Position numbers and translations under genes: made by a program. The notes under the pieces were generated by a model. The model saw only the letters and a program-made list of their open reading frames with translations, did no database searches and was not told the DNA's origin. This document shows, one piece after another, positions 1 through 11,100 of a stretch of DNA of 64,000 nt (positions are counted from its first letter, which is position 1; each line of letters opens with the position of its first letter). The DNA is from Symsagittifera roscoffensis. Taxonomy: Eukaryota > Xenacoelomorpha > Acoela > Convolutidae. The DNA is taken from assembly GCF_963678635.1 (NCBI RefSeq), contig NC_087063.1, positions 26,591,649 to 26,655,648 on the forward strand. Reading direction: 5' to 3'.

Positions 1-43
1 CGACAGGGTGGAGTGTGACTAACCCAGTCTTTCCGGAGGTGAG

Positions 44-640
44 GTGGGAATCACTCTGGTTTGTCTCCTCAATGAGTTAAAAGAGAAATACAGACCAAGA
101 CTCGTGGTCTTATGCACCATTCCCCTCAAGCCAGACGCTGGCTTACCGATAGCTGACTTTGGCGGCAGTGGGGAAACCGGGACGCTGCCGCTACCAAATT
201 CCGTGTCCTCGATTCCCCATTGTTACGAGAGGTTATAGTTTTGCACTGTTACGTATGAATGGGAACGTGACCCGGCGGAATGGGATGGTTGCTGAAAACC
301 CGTTTCAGCTTAGGTTAACGGATGATGAGAATGTGTTGTCAATGGTGGATCACCATGTCATTACGAAGATAGGGATACGCTTTAACACCCAGCTGGGTAG
401 GCAGTGGATTAGCGACGCCTGTCAGACAAATGTAGAGGAAATGGAAGCAGAGTTGCGAACAGTGGCTATGCGTGCGACACGTAGTGGCTCTCTCACTATG
501 GTAAGGAACCATGTGCCTCAAGAACTGGCAGATCGTCTAAGACCTTTAGCGGCAGATCATCTAAGACCTTTAGAGAGAGATTGGGGATTGTGCCCGCTCC
601 TTGAGGCCAATCCTTGGAAGGCCTCCGACTTGGGAAAGGA
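44..640 (+). pseudogene. SGNH-like domain fragment, C-terminal part
   Basis: The first frame reads a strand-helix unit (LVCLLNELKEKY, then LVVLCTIP) that matches MVCLFTTLL and AVLTVCTVP of the right-hand copy at about 58.9 kb. After frame changes, 159-640 reads IGIRFNTQLGRQW, which aligns with DGIHFDSIEGQAW of the right copy. In SGNH hydrolases this block carries the catalytic Asp-x-x-His; here the His is Arg, so this copy should be inactive. Codons near 529-575 form a 24-bp imperfect tandem duplication (RLRPLAAD then HLRPLERD) that I do not see in the right copy. The start of the domain lies outside the window. Confidence 0.6.
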
Positions 641-837
641 TTGATTAGCAACAAAAAACTCCTCATACAACTGACCATAACTCCCCAAACAACTACGAAT
701 CTTGCAACTCGATCTGCAGGGACCCTAGCGTCTCATGGGGGCTCACATTCAGACACAGCAACGATTATTAGCACTGAAAAAAACAGTGTATTGATGTGGA
801 ATAAGCCCGATCTTAGCCCTTGGGAACGATAAAAGAC

Positions 838-1090
838 GAAAATGGCCTCAAAACTGAACATGAACACGCTGACGTGTTGCGCGGATGCACTAAAGATACT
901 CAATGGACACAATCCTACGGTATCCGGATTATACCGATTATCAAGCATGGGTTAGCTGTTGGCGGAAGAAGAGCAACTTAGTTCCGCCACCACACTTGGA
1001 GATTGGTGGATCTGGAAGGTCTGCCTAAGGACAACACGATGGGACCTCTGAACACGGACGTCCGTAACTCGGCGAGGGAAAGAGTGCCGC
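838..1090 (+). pseudogene. LEGLP-motif polyprotein fragment
   Basis: Translation in shifting frames gives LNMNTLTCCADALKILNG and then LEGLPKDNTMGPLN. These align with LNLQTVSFAADAMRMLKG and LEGLPSNNTMGPVN in the right-hand copy (57933-58421), which supports common descent. The reading frame is broken between the two segments. I know no named function for this region. It lies between the SGNH-like and AGxNDxL domains in both copies. Confidence 0.6.
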
Positions 1091-1326
1091 CTGGCCAAAA
1101 GGAGAAGTTTCTGGTAGAAAACAAGCCAACAACAAGCATAAAAAGTTGTACCGGCAATTAATCAAGGCACCAGGAGAGCGAGCGCGCAAGTATTTACGGG
1201 ACTACCCCCGGACACGTTCATTAAAAGTGCATGAAAGGAGATATGCGCAAATGGAGTCACCGAAGGCGGACATAACTGGAGTCACCGGAGGCGGACAGCC
1301 TGTTCGCGGCGTATTATCCTCAGGAG

Positions 1327-2054
1327 ATGGAGATTGGAAAGTTTTTGATAGTGACCAGCTCTGATTATCTAGATACGCCCCGCTCCCTATTCTGGCCGGA
1401 CGTAATCTTCCTCACAGATCCTAATCTGGACTGGAGACAGGCAGGCGGGATGGCGATATGTGTGCAAAGTGCGGTGAACATGGATCCACAGGTGGTCATA
1501 ATAGCAGGATAGAACGACCGCTTGCAGAATCGAGGACTATTGAATGATCTTGCGATATTATCAGACATATCAAATACAATCTAGGGATAAAAGGGCCATA
1601 GCACGACGCGGATCCAGTCGGACGAAGTTGTGGGGTGGGATTTGTCGAACTTTGGTCGACTATTGAAAATGAGACGGGCAGTGAACGATCAGCACAAGCT
1701 GGTGCAAAAATATGCGAATAGTTCAGGCAGGCGAGGAAAGAAGGATGAACCATGGCCAGGAGGAGCGCAATATCCACTGAAGAAGACTTCAGGGCTCTGG
1801 CCTTGAGGAGAAAGCCCACGGTTTTCCTTGGCTTTACCTGCATCCACGGCTGGGCACGCTGGGACAGGATGCGGTCGAGCACGCACCAGCAGTGATAAAG
1901 AAGATTCAACGGTACCTGAAGGCGACGCTGGAGGCAAGGGGATATGCCGGAGGAACCATGTTGCGGCTGATGCAACAGATAAACACAATGTTCCAGGACC
2001 AGTTCTAGGCGGACGTGCTGGCAATGGGGACCGAATACGAGAGATCCAACCCAA
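1327..2054 (+). pseudogene. AGxNDxL-domain fragment with internal deletion
   Basis: The start, FLIVTSSDYLDTP, matches IMVVTSSDFVYTS in the right copy. The conserved AGxNDxLxxRG motif is present, but its variable position is an in-frame TAG (about 1510). After LLNDLAILSDISNTI the sequence jumps to DEVVGWDLSNFGRLLK, matching DEVLGLELSNFSRQLK, so about 110 residues present in the right copy (56754-57830) are missing. The remainder (LHPRLGTLGQDAVEHAP) continues in another frame. The motif resembles block III of SGNH enzymes (Gly-x-Asn-Asp), but assignment to that fold is inference. Confidence 0.6.
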
Positions 2055-2698
2055 TCCTCGCTGGCATGGGCGTGGGATGGACGCCTGCGTTGCTCAAAAT
2101 TTGCTATCCCGGGGCTTCAAAGCACCTGATAGCCAACTTTGTTAAAACCATCAGGAAGTTGCCTGATGCCTTTTTGCTGGCACTGTATGTGAGTTCCGGA
2201 CATGAGAGCTTTGTGAAAGGGCCCGCGGTCCTCTTTACTCAGGAACAGACCGACCTCCGGTTGGATGGTCTTCTCACACTGATCGTGATGACGTGTGGTC
2301 GATTAGGTGACCTGTTTGTTTTGTTTAAATATCCGGAGCAATTCAATAAGCAGCTGGATAGAGCCGCCTACAGAAAGATGAAGGATTGGAGGTCCCTGCT
2401 CCTTCAGTATCTACTGCAACAGAGTAGAAGCTTGACTGGGGAGGATAGGTTTGTCTCTGATGATAAAGAACGATACAGATGTGGAGGCATGCCTCTCTGA
2501 ACTGATTTAGCCCTCATGATGCGAATCAATCCGTTGGCTTTGATTTTTGGATTGAGAGAGTTCGTGACAGTGGCATATGGGCCAACAGTGGCACGCGTAT
2601 TTCCAGATGTGCAAGTGAAGATGTACAGGGATTCAGTCCTGAATGTGAATCTCGTATCGGTGGTGGAATGCTCGGTGCTGAATTGGGTAGAGCAATGA
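2015..2698 (+). pseudogene. Middle polyprotein fragments, unrecognised
   Basis: Two successive open stretches (2015-2500 and 2516-2698) lie in different frames. The first is helical and hydrophobic (LIVMTCGRLGDLFVLF). The second contains EFVTVAYGPTVARVF, which weakly resembles SGVIGVAYNPFLIEDI in the right copy at about 55.9 kb. Gene order agrees with the right copy. There is no recognisable catalytic motif. It may be a structural (gag-like) part. Confidence 0.4.
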
Positions 2699-2819
2699 GA
2701 ACTGAGAAGACTGCCCAGCGACGATAGGCTATTTGATAAGATAGCGGAGCCTGGTTGGGTACTGACAGATTTCAACAACAGCCTCAAATGTCGAATAGGC
2801 AGTGAAGATCTTCCAGTTT

Positions 2820-3250
2820 AATTATATATTCTGGAATTTGCGGCCAGTGGTCAAAGGCACGAAGGATGCGGTGAAAAACCCGGCTTGGCTGGACACCTAG
2901 GCTCATGTGAGGGAGCAATAAGAAAGGAGGTCGGCGTGTTCAAGCCCGCTGCTGGACAGGTGTCCTCAATATCCGCAGATCCGAATGATGCTTTTGGTAG
3001 TGACCAACCCTGCCCTTGTCCCCTTGTCCCTAGGATTGGAGTTGCGCAGGATGTAGAAGAAAGAATGGTAAAGTGGAGTAAGGGAAAGAAGCCATGCTTC
3101 ATCAGTTGTAATTTTGCAGCCCTGGACAAATTCGAATTCACCTCTTCTGACATGTGGAGCCGGAAGAAACCAAAAGCTGTACCGTCGAGGAAACCCGAGG
3201 TTTCAGCTAGCCATTGGAATGACATGAAGTCACAAGGACTCAGGAATTGA
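2820..3250 (+). pseudogene. Polyprotein fragment matching right-copy distal ORF
   Basis: One frame reads NPAWLD then AHVREQ, and another reads SCNFAALDKFEFTSSDMW followed by a K/P-rich stretch. These are colinear with IRWLEAHVKE and MYQLDIGAGAFKRAFFT in the right copy (54037-54957). Similarity is weak per segment but the order is kept. Frames are broken. No function is assigned. Confidence 0.4.
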
Positions 3251-3626
3251 CATGATGCGCCAAGTCCCCTCTAGTTCTGAACCAAAGCCAGAATAAAACG
3301 GAAAATATACAGATGCGAATAAGGAAACGAAGGAGAGGAAGATAATCCTTAGGGGTACAAGAGTAATAAAGTTAGTGAGAATGAGACCTTGGTGTTGATG
3401 ACACCATCGTTTTTGATGTCATCCACCAAGGAACCTCCAGCCAGCTTGTCCCCTGTGGAACCAATGACACTGCTACAAGCGTATCAAAGAAGATTTTTCA
3501 CCGAAGCTGTTCTGTGAATCTCCTCGGAGGAGAATTGATGGATCGATGCTAGTTGCATTCCTGAGTACGTTGCCAAAGGAAAAACGGGAACGATATCAGG
3601 GGGAACTTTAGAGAAAGGCTGGAGAC

Positions 3627-4343
3627 GTGAAGACTCGAGTAGCTATCATAGAAACTACCGGAAACGTGATCCGTAGATATGGTACTCAGTCTGTGATGAA
3701 ACTGATACTGAATCAACCCATCATGCGCAAATTTTTGAAAAACGTGATGAAACCAGCTGAGTCTGACGGTCTGATCGAGTCAGCTACGGAAGAGAGCGCC
3801 AAAAAAAGTCCAAATGTGCAAGATGAGCCCGTGAAGAGAGCCAGGAAAGGGCTACGAAAGTACAAATCCTTGGTGAGGAAGCTTAAATTCAAGGTCAATG
3901 ACAAGGTGACCAATTCTAAAGTGGTGAAGTCGAAAGCAACCGCGGTGGTGATGTCTTTGGCAAAAGTTTCCCGCCTTGCCGAGAGCGGACAAGGGGACGG
4001 TGCCATGAACAGCGGAGGGGAAAAGGAAACTCAGATGCCACTGATTCTGTTAGCTCGGTTGACGTCGACAATTTCAAAATCAAGGAAGAAAGAGAGAACC
4101 TTGACAGATACAAAACTGGAATTGGATGTCATCAGCAAATGTGGATCCGATAGTCTGCTGAATGATTACAAACCCTTCAGGACGAACACAGCAAAGATGA
4201 AGTTGGACGGACGACGTGACGTGGTCGAGTACAGCAGGATCACGGTACCTGAGTCATTCCACATGGGTGACCCCTGCTGGTGGCTAATCAGAAAATCTGA
4301 GAGCAAGCAACTCGACCAGAACACACGTGATGGCATAGCATGA
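3627..4343 (+). CDS. Lys/Arg-rich ORF of retroelement, hypothetical
   Basis: This is the longest open stretch in the left copy (238 codons). The middle is strongly basic (repeated K, KK, RK), as expected for a nucleic-acid-binding region, but no zinc knuckle (CCHC) is visible. It lies distal to the region matching 54037-54957, beyond the point where the right-hand copy stops, so there is no paralogue in the window to compare. It has no recognised domain and is probably a surviving part of the polyprotein rather than a host gene. Confidence 0.4.
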   Translation: MKTRVAIIETTGNVIRRYGTQSVMKLILNQPIMRKFLKNVMKPAESDGLIESATEESAKKSPNVQDEPVKRARKGLRKYKSLVRKLKFKVNDKVTNSKVVKSKATAVVMSLAKVSRLAESGQGDGAMNSGGEKETQMPLILLARLTSTISKSRKKERTLTDTKLELDVISKCGSDSLLNDYKPFRTNTAKMKLDGRRDVVEYSRITVPESFHMGDPCWWLIRKSESKQLDQNTRDGIA

Positions 4344-4379
4344 CGAACAAGCCATGCAGGAAAACCTGAAGATGTTGAT

Positions 4380-4771
4380 GGCGGGTTCGATTTTGAAGAG
4401 AAAGGACTATGGCACAGTGATGTCGTCGAAGGTGAACCGGGACGGCTTAGAGCAGCTTATGAAGATTTCCTGGAGGGCTTCGACTACTCGATGAATACGC
4501 CATCGACGGCAACAGCATATCTCCCCAATCAATGATTGAGGACAGACTTGTTGATAAATTTGACGTGGCGCCTAGTCAGTATAAGGAAGGAAGAGTACAA
4601 AGCCACTATTGAGACCAAGTCAAGGGAGCAACAATTGGGGCTGATGGAAGCTCTGAAAGTTTTGATCGTCAGGGATGACTCCGCGATAGCCTGGGTGAAA
4701 CTAAAAGACGCACTCGGTCCTTCAATGAAGTATACGTTGTCCGGCACCTTCTACGTGGGTCTGACGATTTG
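4380..4771 (+). pseudogene. Distal polyprotein fragment, partly duplicated
   Basis: The frame ending at 4771 reads VLIVRDDSAIAWVKLKDAL, a stretch that recurs nearly identically at 6494-6605 as part of the 1.83-kb tandem duplication. Only the last 114 bp are inside the duplicated unit, so the duplication breakpoint (about 4658) lies inside element coding sequence. No function is known. Base composition changes sharply to AT-rich just after the stop codon. Confidence 0.5.
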
Positions 4772-6491
4772 ACTTGTTTTTCGATCAGTTAGTCTTATAA
4801 ATTGGAGAATGTGTTTTTTTCTAATTTTAAAAATTAACCGACTTTTTTAGTCAAAAACTGTTGCCGGTCAAATTAATTTCAAAAACTGATTTCTCATTTT
4901 GTGAAGAAAAAAATAAATTTATTTTTAAACTCTGATGGTCAAATAAAAAAAAACAATTAGTGTACATGATGAAGAAATAAGCATAAATATTTAAAATAAA
5001 TTAATAGCAATAAAAAATAAAGCCCATCTAGTGATGCAAAAATCCTTTCATGAATTTTAATTTACAAACTAAAAAACTTACAGGCTTAAAAAACTACAAG
5101 CTTAAAAAATGTTTCATATTTGTATTTTGTTACGACTTTAGAAGAGATATCAAGACTTCGAAAAGCTCGGGTTGGTTTTTTCTCCAAACAAATTGAAAAA
5201 ACTCAACTGGCAACTTCGGACAGAACTTTTTCTATATCAGCAAAAAAAGAATTGTCGTCTTGAGCCCATATTTAAAAATCTATTTCAATTGTGATCGTTT
5301 TGTGTAATCTTATGGGGGCTTAAAGATTTCCAGTTTTAGCCAAGTTGGGATTTCTAACAAGCAATAATTTTCTTGAAATTAACGCGTCAGCGGAGATTTA
5401 ATCTGTTTTGGAAAAATGTTCCAAATCGAATTGAGGCATGCTATAGTTCATTTAATACTTTTCTTTATGCAAAACAAATCATTTTCCCTTTTACATAGCG
5501 TGCGGGAGATAAACAAAAAACTCAGAAAAATTGTTTTGAAATATTTTCATTTTTTTTTAAATCATCAATTGTTTTAAACATTACCCAATAGGCATAAAAA
5601 GCAGTCGGAAGATTCAGGGCTTCGCCTTTATAGCAATAGTCTTTTTAATAGGTTTCGAAAACTTAGTCCAGGTGGAGAGAGTATCGAATTCCCCCAAATA
5701 CAATGGTGAAATTTAGCCATGAAAAAATTAATTTTTTCCCCAATAGTGAAGAATAAAATAAATCTTCGTCTGGGGTCAGCCCATCAAACTTGCCGTCTCT
5801 ATGAGCATATATTTTTTAGTTGGTGTTAGAACAGGTTTCGAGTTTCCCCCGCTTTGTCACGTGGTGCTTCTTCAAAGCTACCACAGTCTGATTTTGTCTG
5901 CTCGGTATATTTGCGTTGAATAGACTTCTAATCGTTATTTATCTAAATTGTATGCGCATTAATTGCACCAGACAATCTTCTAAAGCTCATTAACAATCAT
6001 TTGCGAGCCATTTTGACGAGACATTCCAATTTGTTTTTCTTCTCTGAAGCTTCAGCTTTTTTTTTTTATTTGCCCCCGGCCTGCTCAGTGCAGGACCAAC
6101 CGTGGGGGGGGGGGGGGGGGCTTGGGGGAGATATCATCCATTTTGCCGCAGCCGGTCCCACCTTGAGGAGGCGGATGACACTGGGACCCCTCCAGCCGTG
6201 ACCGAAGCTTCAGCTTAACACTACTGCATGTTGTATCTAGATGTCGCTAACGCTTTTTAGTTTTCAGATCCATCATTTGTAGCGCCCTAAATTGGGCTGT
6301 TTTTTTTTGAATTTTTCTAGGTCGTAAATGTTTATACAAAAAAATGGATAATGTTGTTATCTAAAAATCAGATGCTCAACAAAAGCGCAAAAAGTCTAAG
6401 TGGCGAATCGAAAAAAGTTTACAAATTTCTATACAAGAAATTTCTCCTTCCTCATCAAGACTTGCTGTGCACGACACGTGGGAACAGGGAT
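4658..6491. repeat. Tandem duplication unit 1 (1.83 kb)
   Basis: This unit runs from AGTTTTGATCGTCAGGG at 4658 to just before the same string at 6492, a period of 1834 bp. It contains the tail of the retroelement ORF and about 1.7 kb of AT-rich DNA with no gene. It differs from unit 2 by point changes, small indels and a 145-bp insertion at 6059-6203. Confidence 0.85.
6059..6203 (-). mobile_element. SINE-like retroposed insertion with target duplication
   Basis: A 145-bp G+C-rich block is flanked by perfect 13-bp direct repeats GAAGCTTCAGCTT (6046-6058 and 6204-6216). The second tandem unit has a single copy at this site (about 7809-7821), so it shows the empty site. On the minus strand the insert ends in AATAAAAAAAAA, as expected for target-primed reverse transcription of a polyadenylated RNA. 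I see no tRNA boxes, so its parent RNA is unknown. It contains a 17-base G run (6104-6120). Confidence 0.8.
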
Positions 6492-8104
6492 AGTTTTGAT
6501 CGTCAGGGATGACTCCGCGATAGCCTGGGTAAAACGAAAAGACGCACTCGGTCCTTCATTGAAGTATACGTTGTCCGGCAACTTCTACGTGTGTCTGACG
6601 GTTTGACTTGTTTATCGATCAGTTTGTCTTATAAATTGGAGAATGCTTTTCTTTTCAATTTTAAAAATTAACCGACTTTTTTAGTCAAAAACTCTTGCCG
6701 GTCGAATTAGTTTCAAAAACTGATTTCTCATTTTGTAAAGGAAAGAATCAATTTATTTCTTAACTTTAAAAAAAAACAATCAATTTGTGTACATGATGAA
6801 GAAACAAGTATAAACATTTAAAATAGATAAATAGTAAAAAAAATTATAGCCCATCTTTTGAAGCAGAAGCCTTTTCACGAATTTTAATTTCCAAACAACA
6901 GCTTAAAAAATGTTTCACAGTTGTATGTTGTTACGACTTTCGAAGAGATATCAAGACTTCGAAAAGCTCGGGTTGGTTTTTTCTCCAAACAAATTGAAAA
7001 AATTCAACTGGCAACTTCGGACAGAACTTTTTCTATATCAGCAAAATAGAATTGTCGCGTTGAGCCTAAATCTAAAAAGTTCATTCAATTGTGATCGTTT
7101 TGTGCAATCTTATGGGGGCTTAAAGATTTCCAGATTTGGCCAATTTTGGATTTCTAAAGAGCAACAATTTTCTTGAAATTAACGCGTCAGCGGAGATTTA
7201 ATCTGTCTCGGAAAATTTTTCCAAATCGAATCGAGGCATGCTATAGTCTATTTAATACTTTTCTATATGCAAAATAAATCATTTTCCACTTTACATAGCG
7301 TGCGGGAGATGAACAAAAAACTCTGAAAAATTGTTTTAAACATAACTCAATAGGCATTAAAAAGCAGTCGGAACATTCAGGGCTTCGCATTTATACCAGT
7401 AGTCTTTTTAATAGGTTTCGAAAACTTAGTCCAGGTAGAGAGAGTGTCGAATTCCCCCAAATACATAGGCTAAATTTAGCCAAGAAAAAATTAATTCTTT
7501 CCCCAATAGTGAAGAATAAAACAAATCTTCGTTTGGGTCCAGCCCATAAAACCGGCCGTCTCTATGAGCATATATTTTGTAGTTGGTGTTAAAACAGGTT
7601 TCATGTTTCCCCCGCTTTGTCACGTGGTGCTTCTTCAAAACTACCACAGTCTGATTTTGTCTGCTCGGTATATTTGCGTTGAATAGACTTCTAATCGTTA
7701 TTTATCTAAATTGTATGCGCAGTAATTGCATCAGACAATCTTCTAAAGCTCATTAACAACCATTTGCTAGCCATTTTGACGAGACATTCCAATTTGTTTT
7801 TCTTCTCTGAAGCTTCAGCTTAACACTACTGCATGTTGTATCTAGATGTCGCAAACGCTGTTTATTTTTCAGATCTATCATTTGTAGCATCCTTAAATTG
7901 GACTGTTTTTTTTTGAATTTTTCTAGGTTGTAAGCGTTTATACAAAAAAATGGAATATGTTGTTAACTAAAAATCAGATGCTCAACAAAAGCGCAAAAAG
8001 TCAAAATATGGCAGATCTAAAAAAATTTACAAATTTCTATGTAAGAAATGTCTCCTCCCTCATCAAGACTTCCTGTGCACGACAAGTGGGAACAGGGATA
8101 GTTT
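6492..8104. repeat. Tandem duplication unit 2 (about 1.6 kb)
   Basis: This is the second copy of the 4658-6491 unit. Both units end in the same segment (CATCAAGACTT, CTGTGCACGAC, GGGAACAGGGATAG). It lacks the 145-bp insertion and so records the pre-insertion site. The captured ORF tail (6494-6605) differs by a few substitutions. No other gene is seen. Confidence 0.85.
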
Positions 8105-11100
8105 CAGCTCCAGGAGCTATTGATTCTAAAGTAATTAATCTTTAAAACCTACATTTTGTTTTTTTTTGCGTAAAGAGATAGTGCAAATACTGAAAGAAAA
8201 CTTTTACTGTTCAGCTGGAATCTTGATTGAAAGGGCTTCATTATGATGAATATTTTGATCTGAGGTGACCTAATGTTAAAACACCTGGATTTTAGAAGAA
8301 AAAAATACGCACATAAACTTCCCTATATTTTCTTGTAACTGTTACTTAAGTTTCAACCATCGCAGTGATATGTTGGAAGTATTAATATGTTTTTAAAAAA
8401 TTCAAGTGAAATTGATATGTTCAAATAAAAACCAAGTGAATTTGAATGAAACTATGCGAGGTCTTACTTTTCTACTTGAAAATTTCTGCATTTTTGGAGG
8501 TAATGAACACAAATTCCTTTCTTTTCCAACCCCCAGACCCCCCTACTCCTCCTCCACATTCATTTTTTTCCTGTTGATAATTAGTATGAATGCTTTTTTG
8601 CTCAATATCTGATTTTTATTGTTCCCAATTTTGAAGAAAATGAGGAATATATATTGAGTTATATCCTTTTGGTTATACTCATAGAATAATTTCAGATAAG
8701 GTACAACGTCTGCTCGTCACGCTATCTTATTTTCGGCCGGATAGATTCCTGCAACTTCTTACTCTAATACCAATCTTAATCTTACTCTTATATCTCCTAG
8801 TCTCACTAGATCTAGTGTACACCGGTTTATGCGAGTTAGTTCCAGAATGAGAACAACTGTTTTCTAAGCTTAATTCAAATTGTTCTGGTGTTGAACAAGT
8901 AGTTTCAACACTTACAAATAAATGGGTTGTTAGTTTGATGGAGTTTGATTGGTTAGTATTCAATATTTTGTAGAGGTAAAATATCAGAATAATATCCAAT
9001 AATGAATTCTAGCTTTGATCTGGTTCCAATATGCTCGGGGTGGTTTTTTATATTCAGACCAATTTTCAAGAAGATTTTTTTTTCTCAGGGGATCGCTCCC
9101 TCGATCTTGAAGGAAAACATCGAGTTCACACTTTTCTATATTAACCTGACGTGAATCCAATTCATTGAAAAAAATCGACAAACCGTAAATTATACGAACA
9201 CTGTAATAACCAATCAGAATCGAACAAAAGTACAACATCAATATTTTTTTTTCTTTTGCATGAAATGTTTGTCTACCTCCATTCTGAGGGTCAATACTTG
9301 TATTTGTCTACTTTTTTGACCATTATCAAATTAAGAACCGCACTCTACGCGAGTCTAGCTAAACTGCTCGTTTTTCTACTTTGTTGTTGAAGTCTAACGC
9401 GCATTTATTACGTAAGGCGAGTTATCCGCACTACGAATTGAATTTAGGCATGCTAATTGTTCTCATTAAATCTATATACGACTCAAATTTTCCTAGGAAA
9501 AATTTGGTCTTATCATCCTAGAAGTCATAGATTCTCAGTAGTTCATGAACTAAAAGCTGATGAAGACAAGTTAATAGGCAGTCGGAGTGCTTACAACTTT
9601 GCCCTCTTAGGAACAGTCTTGTTATGATATATGCAGCAACAATGGTGTTAACAAGGCTTGTGCAAGCTATTCACCAAGCAAAACTTCATCTGTGATGGCA
9701 ACGTTAAGCAGTTTTGAAGTTTGAATTTAGGAATTTTGAAATGAAAATTTTAATGTAGTTTAAAAATTTTAATGTTTTCTGCTACTGAGGAATTTGCTCA
9801 AAATCGATCTATCTTCACAAATTTTTGAAAAAAAATATCAATTTTGGAAGCGCCAAATGCGCTAGTGGAAGTTTGTAGAGCTATATTTATTTACCACTCC
9901 ATTTAATCATACAAAAGTAGTCAATTTAGCATAGAAACCAAGTTGCGTGCAGAAACCAAAAACCAAAAGCATTCCTTCAAGAAAAACTTTTGTCTCATTT
10001 CAGTGGCCGGAAATAAACAAGACTTTTGAGCAAAAATAGAAATAGTTTGTGATGAAGCTGAGGAGAAGCATTGTCTTTAGGTAATTTAATTCTTTCTTCT
10101 TTTTTCAAAACGAAATTGAATACAACAAATAAACTTTAATATTTGTCTTGTGGTGAGCAAAAAAACTTGATTCAGTCGTAACCTGAATGACATGAAAACA
10201 ATTCCGGAAATTTTTCTAAGTTTCGTGAGCAAACGGTCAAAAATTTTGCTTTAAAATTCGTTTTTATAAAACTATCTTCTATAAGCTATAAAAACGCATT
10301 TTTTGGAAAACATTTGTGGCAAAAGAAGTGTTTTAAAGGAATGTGATTTTTTTGGTTCCTTTTTTGAGAAACATCGAAAATTCATTGCTATTGGTTGTCT
10401 AGTAAGTCTCATGGAAACACGCAGAACAAAATATATATTTGAAAAACCAACTTTTCTTCTTAGTTTTTTTTTGTGCCAGAAATTTTCTGTGCTAATTCAA
10501 AATCAACCAGTTACTCTTGTAATTAAATTTTTTTCTCAGCATTCTAATATACGAAAAACTCATTATGTGAATTTGCAAGTTTCATTCCGGCGCCTCTGTG
10601 GCAAAAAGAAAATACTTTATTAGAAACATCTTCTGCAGATTTTTCAACTTTTTTATTTTGGTTCCATTTTGAAAAACAACTGTAATTGATTATGACTGAT
10701 TCATAATGCACATCACTCTACATCTGTGAACACTCGATGAATTGAAGACCAAAAAAATTTCAATTCAAAGTTAACCTTCACGTTCAAAAAGAAACATAGC
10801 TTTTTTGTTAATTTGTAGTAAGTTGTTAACATTTTCAATAAAATTTAAGAAAAATCGAAAAAAAAACCATACAAAGTTTAAGTTTTCCATGCAATAGTTT
10901 AGCGATTTTTGAACACTACTAAACATAAATTCAGCTCTTTTCCAAACATCCCCGAGAATCAATTGTTTCTTTTCGAAAATACGTATGATTGCCTTTATTG
11001 CTTAATGCCGGACGTTTTTTTTTTGAAATATGCAAGATCATATTTGTTTTGCACATTATATCTATCAAAGTTATCATAAACATATCTTAATTGAAGTGTA

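Larger units (their letters stand above)
1..4771 (+). mobile_element. Decayed retroelement polyprotein, left copy
   Basis: This stretch is G+C-richer than the DNA to its right and holds overlapping ORF fragments in all three forward frames, interrupted by stops and frameshifts. In order, the fragments match the right-hand copy read on the minus strand from about 58.9 kb to 54.0 kb: end of an SGNH-like domain, an LEGLP-motif region, an AGxNDxL-motif domain, then further unrecognised regions. The left copy lacks about 110 residues of the AGxNDxL domain that the right copy keeps. It starts before the window and ends where an AT-rich tandem repeat begins. It is a dead copy. That the family is a Ty3/gypsy element is inferred from the pol next to the right copy, not from anything in this stretch. 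Confidence 0.8.

Noticed and set aside
8727-9241. Two minus-strand ORFs (90 and 85 codons)
   Set aside because: No domain, no convincing splice sites and no link to a larger reading frame.
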